DNA from: Candidatus Melainabacteria bacterium
GTDB taxonomy: Bacteria > Cyanobacteriota > Vampirovibrionia > Obscuribacterales > Obscuribacteraceae
DNA length: 64,000 bases
Assembly: GCA_003963305.1 (NCBI GenBank)
Contig: RXJR01000013.1
Location: forward strand, 1-64,000
Direction: 5' to 3'
In this document: positions 1 through 7,735 of the stretch, one piece after another
Layout of the letters: every line of letters begins with the position of its first letter
Position numbering within the stretch: position 1 is the first letter of the stretch
Notes under the pieces: generated by a model
Seen by the model: only the letters and a program-made list of their open reading frames with translations
Database searches by the model: none
What the model was told of the DNA's origin: nothing
Translations under genes and position numbers: made by a program

Positions 1-1
1 A

Positions 2-199
2 GCAGAAGCTAAGGCAGAAGCAGAAGCTAAGGCAGAAGCAGAAGCTAAGGCAGAAGCAGAAGCTAAGGCAGAAGCAGAAGCTAAGGCAGAAGCAGAAGCC
101 AAGGCAGAAGCAGAAGCCAAGGCAGAAGCAGAAGCCAAGGCAGAAGCAGAAGCCAAGGCAGAAGCAGAAGCTAAGGCAGAAGCAGAAGCCAAAGCGGAA
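2..199 (+). repeat. In-frame 18-bp tandem repeat array (about 11 copies)
   Basis: The unit gcagaagctaaggcagaa repeats head to tail without spacers and continues past the left edge. Copies differ mainly at one synonymous site (gct/gcc), and the last copy is degenerate. Each unit encodes six residues (A-E-A-K-A-E) of the overlapping CDS, so the array length sets the length of a charged helix. Confidence 0.9.
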
Positions 200-850
200 T
201 CTTCAGACGAAGCGCCAACAGAAACTTCAAAAGAATCAGAGCCTTCCGCTAAAGAGAGCTCAGAAACAGCCGCTGAAGAAAGCCCGCAGTCGGAAGCAAG
301 TCGTAAGACGGCAAAAGAACTGAAAGAATTCGGGCGCCTGTCGAGTAAGCCCGGAGGCACTGAGTTCCAGTCAGAGACTGCTGGAACGATGAAGACTATC
401 GGTAAACTGCTTATCGAAGTGCAAGCGGTAGAAAACATTATCAAGGCCGGCGAAAGTGGCACTATTGGAAGTGGTCTGACCACGGCCCGTGTTATCTCAG
501 CAGCGCGGGGCGAAGGCATCAAAGCGCTCTTGAGCAAAATCGACTCATACAGCGGCGTAGACGGCAGCATCATCGTCGGACATGACGGTCTTGTGATTGC
601 ATCTACAGCTGGTCCCGGCATGGATAAAGACACGCTGGGCGTCCTCTCAGTCGCATGCTTGAGCACAAGCAACCTCGCTACCAAGAAGCTGGAAATTGGG
701 AAATTGCGTCAGATGGTGCTAGTAACCGACGTAAAAACGACAGTGTTGACCGACGTAGATGTAGGCATTCTGGCGGTATTTCTGGATAACAACGACGTCG
801 GCAAAATCGATGGTCTTCTGGAAGCTATTCACGACACAATTCACGGATAG
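2..850 (+). CDS. Roadblock/LC7-domain protein with Ala/Glu/Lys repeat region (5' end outside window)
   Basis: The frame is open from base 2 without a stop, so the gene begins upstream of the window; the internal ATG at 389 is not needed as a start. The first ~66 visible residues are a hexapeptide array (AEAKAE-type), predicted to form a highly charged helix or coiled coil. An acidic Ser/Glu linker follows. The C-terminal ~120 residues resemble the Roadblock/LC7 fold: 'GVDGSIIVGHDGLVIAS', then 'LEIGKLRQMVLVTD' and 'GILAVF'. In bacteria such domains (MglB type) are dimeric regulators of small Ras-like GTPases. No GTPase gene is visible in the window, so the partner is unknown. The fold assignment is good; the role is inferred. 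Confidence 0.75.
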   Translation, partial: AEAKAEAEAKAEAEAKAEAEAKAEAEAKAEAEAKAEAEAKAEAEAKAEAEAKAEAEAKAEAEAKAESSDEAPTETSKESEPSAKESSETAAEESPQSEASRKTAKELKEFGRLSSKPGGTEFQSETAGTMKTIGKLLIEVQAVENIIKAGESGTIGSGLTTARVISAARGEGIKALLSKIDSYSGVDGSIIVGHDGLVIASTAGPGMDKDTLGVLSVACLSTSNLATKKLEIGKLRQMVLVTDVKTTVLTDVDVGILAVFLDNNDVGKIDGLLEAIHDTIHG

Positions 851-1054
851 CGCATTCACAAATACCCAGAAAGCCGGTCGTTGTCGTGGTAGGCGCACGT
901 CCTCGTACGCACACATTCGTGCTTAGAACACGCTACTGTGCTTAAAATCCATGCATCAGAAGCGCCACCAACTGGCAACTGCAATGCATGGAATTAACTA
1001 CGTCGAAGTAAGTAAGGTCTACCTTAGTTAACTGTGGTGCGTGAGTCGAGTCGA

Positions 1055-1522
1055 CTACTTAAGCTTCGAGATAGTCTCCAAAAGCTTAGCATTGTCAGGC
1101 ATTCCCTGAATAACTTCCTGAATCACGCCAGCCTTATCGATGACAAACAAGACGCGACTTGAATTTGTCTTGCCTTCACCAATGGTGCCATAGAGTTTAC
1201 CGACTTCGCCCTTACTGTCAGCCAACAATTTCTGTTTTAAACTGTACTGTTTGGCGAACTTATCGTGGCTCTGGAGAGAGTCACTGGAAACGCCGAACAC
1301 AACAGTATCGGCTGATTCGAACTTGGAATAGTCTTCAGAGAATGCGCACATTTCTTTTGTGCAGCCGGGAGTGTTGTCCTTGGGGTAGAAGGCAAGGATA
1401 ACGTTCTTTTTGCCGCGGAAATCCGACAAGGATACTTCGCCTTCAGGATAAGCGGCGACTTTGAATTCGGGTGCCTTTTCGCCAGCAACAGGCATGGTTG
1501 AGGCTTCGGTTGGTGAAGTCAT
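1055..1522 (-). CDS. bcp: Thioredoxin-dependent peroxiredoxin, BCP/PrxQ type
   Basis: This is a 155-residue protein of the normal size for bacterioferritin comigratory protein. The signature 'YPKDNTPGCTKEMC' carries the peroxidatic Cys54 and, five residues on, the resolving Cys59 (CX4C), which is the atypical two-cysteine PrxQ arrangement. Members reduce H2O2 and organic hydroperoxides in the cytosol using thioredoxin. The ATG is preceded by AAGGAT at a suitable distance. It lies just downstream of, and in the same direction as, a DsbD-type thiol-disulfide transporter. The two may be co-transcribed as a redox unit, although their compartments differ. Confidence 0.92.
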   Translation of the reverse strand: MTSPTEASTMPVAGEKAPEFKVAAYPEGEVSLSDFRGKKNVILAFYPKDNTPGCTKEMCAFSEDYSKFESADTVVFGVSSDSLQSHDKFAKQYSLKQKLLADSKGEVGKLYGTIGEGKTNSSRVLFVIDKAGVIQEVIQGMPDNAKLLETISKLK

Positions 1523-1565
1523 GATTACTATCCTTCTTGTGGATGTGTGAAGAGAGCTAATTTTA

Positions 1566-3599
1566 TCACTTAGCAGCTTCTTCCAGTTTCTCGAGAACCA
1601 ATTGCTGATTAATTACCTCAGGAAGAACAATTGGCTGGTCTGGTCTGGATGACGGAAAAATTACATAGAGCGGTACGCCTGAACGATTGAACTTATTGAG
1701 CAGCTTTGTAATCTCAGGATCTTGCACAGTCCAATCAGCCTGCATCGGCACCACATTTAGTGCCTTGATTTTATTCACGACCGGCTCGCTATCCAGAACA
1801 GTTTTCTCGTTGAATTTACAGGTTAAACACCAATCGGCTGTGAAATCGAGAAGCACGGTCTTGTGATCAGCGATCTCTTTGTCTAACGCTTCGACGCTGA
1901 AAGGAACCCACTTGATTGGTGAATTGGTGTTTGCTTTCTCTACAGGTTGGGCTTTCATTCCTATTCCTGGCAGCGGATAGACGAATACGTAGAATGCAAT
2001 TGCTGTAATTGCCCCCGCAATGGAATAAACAGTTACTTTGCGCCCTGTTTCGCTAGTCAAATCAATAAATCGACCGACCAGCCACGCAGCAAATGCCAGC
2101 GCAATTAGAAAGTAAGATGTGCTGATTATGCCTTCGATACCGAGTTGAGCACCAAGAACGCTGAGCAACCAGGCCACAGTAGCAAGCAATACAAAGCCGA
2201 GCGATTCTTTGAACTTCTCCATCCAAACGCCGGGCTTCGGCATGTATTTCATCCAGCCAGGCTGAGCCGTGAGCAGGAGGTAAGGCAATGACATTCCCAC
2301 ACCTATAGTGAAAAATATTGACGCCACAACCCACCACGGTTGCGAGAAGGCGAATCCTAACGCAGTGCCCAGGAATGGTGCTGTACAGGGCGTGGAGAGA
2401 ATTGTTGCCAGAACACCCTTGAAGAAAGTCCCCGAATAGCCTTCTTTGTTGGCGAGCTGATCAACTGCGGTTTGACCAGGAACAAAAACATAGAACAAAC
2501 CAAACAGACTCATCGCAAACAATAGAACCAGCGATGACATAGCAATCAGAAAACCCGGGTATTGAAATTGGAATCCCCATCCAACGCTGTTTCCAGTTGC
2601 TTGCAGCGCAATGACGATTGCGGCAAGCACCATGAATGATGAAATGATTCCGGCTGTGAACGTCAATCCCAGAAAACGAACACGAAGAGGCTCATCTTTA
2701 GCCTGTTCGAAAAAACTCAAGACCTTGATAGCAATGACTGGCAATACGCACGGCATTACGTTGAGGATGATGCCACCCACAAATGCGAGCCCCAAATAAA
2801 CTAGAAGGCTCTGCGGCTTGTCTGCAGAACCTTCAACGGTGAACTTCTGATCAAGCACAGAAACACCATCCGGCGCTCGCGGATGACCGGTGCCACCTTG
2901 TTGAGGCACCGTAGACGATACCGCAGCGCCACTTTGAGTGCCGTCGGGACTTCCGTCGCCGCGAAGCGAAGACAGATCTCTACTGCTTCCATCAAGGCTC
3001 AAGTCTTTAACAGATCCCTCAAAACCGAGCTTGGAAAACTGCTCCACATTAGCAGCGGCAGCGCTCGAACCATTCTTGTCGACGGGTACCGACAGCGAAA
3101 CTGACGCACCGCCTGGAACGCAGATCTCGGCACAGGAAAGCCATTTCACATCGACCTTGAAGTCGATCTTGTCACCATTGAACGCCGCTGGAGGCGTTAT
3201 GGTGGCACCAATTAAAGTCTTGTCTTTATAACCGTAGGTGACTATTCCACTGTCGCTGAACTTTGATGGCTTCTCCCAGAGAAGCGGTCCGGCAGTGAAT
3301 CCTGGAGGCAGCTTCCAGATAATTTTGGTGGGCAAGCCCGCATCGCCACTTTCTTTGTAATAAGTGTGCCAGCCGCTCTTCATAGTCAGCTCTACGCCCA
3401 ACTTGAACGGTTTTCCAGCCTGAATAGCCGTCGTATCCGCGATCAACGCAGCGGTCACATAGGGCTGTTCAGTCGATACTTTTGCATGCGCTTCCTCCGC
3501 CTTAGCCACTTGACTGCAGAAGCTGCTGATGGAACAGACGCCTGCAAGCAAGAAAAAGAAACTGCAAAGGGTAACCAAAGTTCTATTCGAATACTTCAT
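1566..3599 (-). CDS. dsbD: Thiol:disulfide interchange protein DsbD (ScsB-like)
   Basis: This 677-residue protein has an N-terminal signal segment and a periplasmic DsbD-alpha-like beta domain (about residues 35-190). A low-complexity linker leads to a polytopic membrane domain of about eight helices starting near 'GGIILNVMPCVLPV', whose Cys is one of the membrane redox pair. A C-terminal thioredoxin domain has 'DWCLTCK' (Cys591/Cys594). Such proteins carry electrons from cytosolic thioredoxin across the inner membrane to periplasmic disulfide reductases or peroxidases. The 'NVMPCVLPVIAIKV' form is closer to ScsB-like members than to E. coli DsbD. A GGTGGAG ribosome site precedes the ATG. The family is clear; the periplasmic client is unknown. 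Confidence 0.88.
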   Translation of the reverse strand: MKYSNRTLVTLCSFFFLLAGVCSISSFCSQVAKAEEAHAKVSTEQPYVTAALIADTTAIQAGKPFKLGVELTMKSGWHTYYKESGDAGLPTKIIWKLPPGFTAGPLLWEKPSKFSDSGIVTYGYKDKTLIGATITPPAAFNGDKIDFKVDVKWLSCAEICVPGGASVSLSVPVDKNGSSAAAANVEQFSKLGFEGSVKDLSLDGSSRDLSSLRGDGSPDGTQSGAAVSSTVPQQGGTGHPRAPDGVSVLDQKFTVEGSADKPQSLLVYLGLAFVGGIILNVMPCVLPVIAIKVLSFFEQAKDEPLRVRFLGLTFTAGIISSFMVLAAIVIALQATGNSVGWGFQFQYPGFLIAMSSLVLLFAMSLFGLFYVFVPGQTAVDQLANKEGYSGTFFKGVLATILSTPCTAPFLGTALGFAFSQPWWVVASIFFTIGVGMSLPYLLLTAQPGWMKYMPKPGVWMEKFKESLGFVLLATVAWLLSVLGAQLGIEGIISTSYFLIALAFAAWLVGRFIDLTSETGRKVTVYSIAGAITAIAFYVFVYPLPGIGMKAQPVEKANTNSPIKWVPFSVEALDKEIADHKTVLLDFTADWCLTCKFNEKTVLDSEPVVNKIKALNVVPMQADWTVQDPEITKLLNKFNRSGVPLYVIFPSSRPDQPIVLPEVINQQLVLEKLEEAAK

Positions 3600-3649
3600 G
3601 CCAACTCCACCTGGATGTTTCAGGATTCTATCCTAAACTTGTGAAATTT

Positions 3650-5050
3650 TTATTCGTGCAGCCCATTGTGCTTGGCAATCTCTGCATAGACCGAGGCACT
3701 GTGCCTGAACGTCCGCTCTTGCGTCGAGTAGGTGACACGAACCAATCCAAAGCGAGGACGCAAACCCTCAGCCCACTCGAAATTATCGAGCAAAGACCAG
3801 TACATATATCCTTTTACGTTGGCACCATCTTCAATTGCATTGTGCAGCGCCGACAAATGAGTAGTCAGATAGTTGATCCGTTGATCGTCTGCCAGCGACC
3901 AATCTCCTTCATCCAGGTCATGCGCAAAGGCAGTTGCAAACCCATTTTCAGTAATTACTATCGGGCGCAGAGTGCCGTTGGAATTGTATTTGAACGGACT
4001 CAAATCATAAATCAAAGTCTTATATAGCCCGTCCGGGTAATGTTCCCAGCCCATGCAATTGACTTCGAGTTCGTATTCGCTTGACGCAGTTCCGAAAATG
4101 TCAATCGGCCACTTGTAGGTAAATTCGGAAAGTTCACGCGTGTAATAGTTGACGGCGATCCAGTCCATAGCGCCTTTGAGACCCGGAATCTCACCGCTGA
4201 TTTTCTTCACCTCGGCATTAGTGCTAAGCGGATATGGAAATTGTAAATTGCCTGTCTGCACCGCCATAGGAAACATCAAATTGAAGACGTAGTCTCGATA
4301 GTAGCGAACCATGTGATCGAGAGGATTCCAGCGATGCTTTGGCGTAAAGGGTCGCCAGTGCATGGTGAAACTGACCGGTTTACCCGGCGTTTGCTTGTGC
4401 AAAGCAGCATAAGCTTTTCCATGTGCCTCGAGCATGTAACGAATGCACTGAAAGGCTTTCAGATAGTCGTTGCGAAATCCGGGCGGCCAGGCGCCGGTGA
4501 CAAAGCTCTGATAGGCATACGCGAGCGGCTCATTCAGAGTTATCCAGTAATCGACGAGGTCGCCGAATGCTTCGGCCGCCAGTGCCGCAAATCGCTCAAA
4601 CTCGGTAATTGAAAGAGGCGAAGTCCAACCTCCTGCGTCACTCAGCCAGCGTGGCAGAGTGAAATGGAAGAGAGTGACGAATGTCGTAATACCTTCCTTT
4701 TTCAAGCCAGAGAGGAGCCCACGATAGTAGGCGACAGACTCGGCATTGAGGGTGTAAGGCTTACCGTCCTGAGGCGGTTCCGGGCAAAGCGCAGGCCAAT
4801 TCAAACTGAGCCTGAACGCATTTAGATTAAGCTTGCGACATATTTCAATGTCGTCGCTGTAACGATTATAGAAATCACAGGCTCGATCGGCAGTTGTCGC
4901 ATCTGAGATTTTGCCGTCCAGAGTGGTCCATTCAGACCAGTCAGAGCTGCGATTCGACATTTCGTGAGGATGCCCTTCTATCTGAAAGTGCGATGTTGCA
5001 GCACCCCAGAGAAATCCATCCGGAAATTTTAGAAAACGGCGGTCTGTCAA
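3650..5050 (-). CDS. Glycoside hydrolase family 1 (beta-glucosidase-like)
   Basis: The 466-residue length is typical of GH1. The N-terminal signature 'GFLWGAATSHFQIEG' is present, as is the acid/base Glu174 in 'TLNEP' and the nucleophile Glu368 in 'VITENG', so both catalytic carboxylates are intact. There is no signal peptide, so a cytosolic beta-glycosidase (glucosidase, galactosidase or 6-phospho type) is expected; the aglycone specificity cannot be read from sequence. The start is a TTG, because an in-frame stop lies about 13 codons upstream and no ATG/GTG precedes the conserved core. The ribosome site is weak. Transcription runs towards dsbD with a 50-bp gap. Confidence 0.9.
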   Translation of the reverse strand: MTDRRFLKFPDGFLWGAATSHFQIEGHPHEMSNRSSDWSEWTTLDGKISDATTADRACDFYNRYSDDIEICRKLNLNAFRLSLNWPALCPEPPQDGKPYTLNAESVAYYRGLLSGLKKEGITTFVTLFHFTLPRWLSDAGGWTSPLSITEFERFAALAAEAFGDLVDYWITLNEPLAYAYQSFVTGAWPPGFRNDYLKAFQCIRYMLEAHGKAYAALHKQTPGKPVSFTMHWRPFTPKHRWNPLDHMVRYYRDYVFNLMFPMAVQTGNLQFPYPLSTNAEVKKISGEIPGLKGAMDWIAVNYYTRELSEFTYKWPIDIFGTASSEYELEVNCMGWEHYPDGLYKTLIYDLSPFKYNSNGTLRPIVITENGFATAFAHDLDEGDWSLADDQRINYLTTHLSALHNAIEDGANVKGYMYWSLLDNFEWAEGLRPRFGLVRVTYSTQERTFRHSASVYAEIAKHNGLHE

Positions 5051-5197
5051 GATACCTATTGAGCTGCGCAGATTACTGCTTCCAGCTCATCCCCCATAAA
5101 TAGATCGACATAAATGACGGCAAAGTGTTCCCGCAGTCATCCAGCAAAATGCTTTACGTACCTCACTCCAAACAGGAATCTACGAGCTTGGCAAGCC

Positions 5198-5203
5198 TAT
5201 AAT
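5198..5203 (+). promoter_or_regulatory. Candidate -10 box (TATAAT) before the GT-C tandem pair
   Basis: A perfect TATAAT lies 43 bases upstream of the TTG start of the first membrane glycosyltransferase-like gene. No convincing -35 hexamer sits 16-18 bases upstream, so this is only a candidate promoter within the 195-bp divergent gap shared with the GH1 gene. Confidence 0.3.
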
Positions 5204-5245
5204 AGGTGGCGATTCCACTACACTATCTAACTTAGCAGAATAAGT

Positions 5246-7735
5246 TTGACTACAGTCACCGGTGCCCCGTTAGCGCCAGATATTCAACAAAATTCAACAC
5301 TTGCATGTGTGCTGCTGGCGCCGTTCAAAAAGCCTGTATTGCGCGATACATTGCTGTGCCTGGCGATTGTACTCATCAATCTCTACTGTTTTCATCGCAC
5401 GATCAATGGCTACTTCTTAGCTGACGACTTTGTTCATGTGCCTTATCTGGTCAAGGTTTTCAACGGTCACGCCGATCTGCTCCTGCAAAACTTTTATACA
5501 AATTGGGTGCAGGCACAGGGCACTCAGTTCTACAGACCCCTCATTTCGCTGACCCTGGCTCTCGACTACTTATTCTGGAAAGCTAATCCCGTCGGCTATC
5601 ACATCACCAACCTGCTCTACCAAATAGCGTCGAGCATCCTGCTTTTCCTCTGCACACGACGGTTATTCAGCTTCAAGACGGCAGCAGAATCAAACTGCGT
5701 CGGTTTTCTGGCCGGTGCCTTTTTCGCCGCCTGTCCGCTGCACCCAGAAGTGGTGAGCTGGATTATTGCCCGAGTCGACAGCGTGCAAACAACTTTTCTC
5801 CTGGCAAGTTTGTGGATGTACCTGCGCGCCCGTGACCTGGTGAGCCCCCCACTCAGTCGAGCACTCAGCTATTCATGCTTCGTACTCGCTTTGCTCTCAA
5901 AAGAAATGGCAATCACTTTGCCACCAACGCTCGTGCTACTTGAACTAATCAAATCGGAAAAATCCGGTTTTATCGAGCGAATCAAAGAGGCGGGCAAAGC
6001 GACCTGGCAATATTGGCTGATTCTAGCTATCTACATGGGCGTGCGCACCGCTTCACTGGGAACCATATCTGGTGGCTACGCAGGATCTATTGGTCAGGGA
6101 TTGAGTTCATCTCTCTTCAAACGCTGGTTTCAAGACGGCTCTTTTGGCCGGGTGTTGCTGCCTCTCAACATAGAGCTGCCAGGTGGCACCGCACACAAAT
6201 TGGTGCGCTCGTTGAAACTGTTTTATGAACTTGCTGCTGCTCTTTTAGTGGCTCGAATGGCACTGCTTTTCAGAGACGGCGCACTATCTGTATATCTGCG
6301 CAGGCTGCTGTTTGCAGCTGGCTGGTTTGTAATTGCAATGCTGCCCACATATCAGGTCTGGAATCTAACCGAAACACTTCAGGGAAGTCGGTTCATCTAC
6401 CTCGGTACAGCACCGCTTTGCTTACTTGCAGCCTTGTTAATCTCCCCACTGCGCTTTGAAATCAATTGTGCCGGCAGCAAGCTCATCAATCTGCTTTCAA
6501 GCATTGTCTCAGTATTGATCTTGTGGACAGGCATGCAAATCACATACCAGAACAACAGCGCCTGGGCCCAGGCAAGCAAGGGAGTCCGAGACTTCAGAGC
6601 GGCAATTGAGCATTGGTTTGAAGCCCGCGAAAACGAAGGACGCAAACTAGTTGTCCTCAATATTCCTCAAAAATTTGCTGGCGCGCATATGATTTACAAC
6701 GCCGCCACTCTAAGTGTTTTATTGCGTCCGCCACTCAGCTCAAAAGATTTTTCAGATAGCGTTGTCACATTCGAGCCAATCACATTCGGCTCCGCAGACT
6801 TGCTAAACATTTCCCGATTGCGTCGACTGTTGGCAGACTCTTCAAAGTATAAATTCACGCGCTGGGATAGCGGAAAACACGTCCTTGTACCTTTGTCGCT
6901 CGCCAGTACACCGCTGAAGAAAGAAATTCAGGGCTCGGATTACACCGATTCCAGAAGCAGTGGTAATGAGACTTTTCTCGTTTCGCCACCAATAGATATC
7001 TCATCATCTTCCGTCGATTTCGTCGATGTACAGCTCGCTCAAACTAAGACGACGACACGCTCTTCCGACTCAGACAGCACCGGCGCCGATCGAGACGAAC
7101 AGGGTGCACAAGCGTCGAACGTGCTGACTATGAGTTGGAATACCGAAAAGGATCCGATTTTCCGCGACAGCAGAACCATTGCAGAAGCCTTTGACAAGCC
7201 AAAAGAGCTGCGATTTACAGTTTCTGAGCATAAGAATTGGGTGGGAAGCGAGTCGATTCATCAGTTGAAATTCGATTTACCAGATGGCGTGAAAATCAAA
7301 AAGGTAACGCTGCTCAGCGGCGAAAGTGCGATTCCAACTATCGCTCCAGACACGACGGAACCAAAGAAAGACGGTCGCACTGTAGCAGAAGACGTCGGCG
7401 GCGTTTCCCGCCCCGGCAGAATAATTGGTCCATTCACCTACGACGTTTCAAAAGTTGCGGGCGCCGACCATGCTGTCTTTGAAATTTCCAAAGCAGATTC
7501 CTGGTTCGAGCACTACTCAGGAACATTCAGAGACAAGACGCTTTCACCAGAAGCATTGCTGACAAAATCGACCACTGAAAAGTCAGGTCAGTTCAGTCTA
7601 CCGGCTCAGGAACTGGACAGACCAGGCTTTTACGAAATCAGAGTGTGCGCAGTCGACAAGAACGGAAAACTCTGTGGATTTCCATCCGACCCAATTGATC
7701 TGCAGTTTTCTGCCGAGGACATCAAGAAACAGTAG
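5246..7735 (+). CDS. GT-C-fold/TMTC-like polytopic membrane protein, copy 1
   Basis: This 829-residue protein has an N-terminal half (to about residue 420) of some 10-12 hydrophobic helices and a soluble C-terminal half. An acidic loop after the first helix ('FLADDF') is the usual place for the catalytic Asp of GT-C glycosyltransferases. The segment 'HPEVVSWIIARVDSVQ' resembles the 'HP..TEAV..I.GRA' region of TMTC/O-mannosyltransferase-like proteins. The C-terminal ~350 residues are beta-rich and end in a fibronectin-III-like strand ('GFYEIRVCAVDKNG'). The likely role is sugar transfer from a lipid-phosphate donor at the outer face of the membrane; donor and acceptor are unknown. It starts with TTG and overlaps its paralog by one base. 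Confidence 0.65.
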   Translation: MTTVTGAPLAPDIQQNSTLACVLLAPFKKPVLRDTLLCLAIVLINLYCFHRTINGYFLADDFVHVPYLVKVFNGHADLLLQNFYTNWVQAQGTQFYRPLISLTLALDYLFWKANPVGYHITNLLYQIASSILLFLCTRRLFSFKTAAESNCVGFLAGAFFAACPLHPEVVSWIIARVDSVQTTFLLASLWMYLRARDLVSPPLSRALSYSCFVLALLSKEMAITLPPTLVLLELIKSEKSGFIERIKEAGKATWQYWLILAIYMGVRTASLGTISGGYAGSIGQGLSSSLFKRWFQDGSFGRVLLPLNIELPGGTAHKLVRSLKLFYELAAALLVARMALLFRDGALSVYLRRLLFAAGWFVIAMLPTYQVWNLTETLQGSRFIYLGTAPLCLLAALLISPLRFEINCAGSKLINLLSSIVSVLILWTGMQITYQNNSAWAQASKGVRDFRAAIEHWFEARENEGRKLVVLNIPQKFAGAHMIYNAATLSVLLRPPLSSKDFSDSVVTFEPITFGSADLLNISRLRRLLADSSKYKFTRWDSGKHVLVPLSLASTPLKKEIQGSDYTDSRSSGNETFLVSPPIDISSSSVDFVDVQLAQTKTTTRSSDSDSTGADRDEQGAQASNVLTMSWNTEKDPIFRDSRTIAEAFDKPKELRFTVSEHKNWVGSESIHQLKFDLPDGVKIKKVTLLSGESAIPTIAPDTTEPKKDGRTVAEDVGGVSRPGRIIGPFTYDVSKVAGADHAVFEISKADSWFEHYSGTFRDKTLSPEALLTKSTTEKSGQFSLPAQELDRPGFYEIRVCAVDKNGKLCGFPSDPIDLQFSAEDIKKQ

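Noticed and set aside
1-199. CRISPR-like periodic sequence
   Set aside because: The 18-bp units are contiguous, without spacers, and keep an open reading frame; they are coding tandem repeats.
949-991. 9-bp inverted repeat (TCCATGCAT/ATGCATGGA) in the gap after the Roadblock gene
   Set aside because: The loop is 25 bases and no T-run follows, so support as a terminator or operator is too weak.
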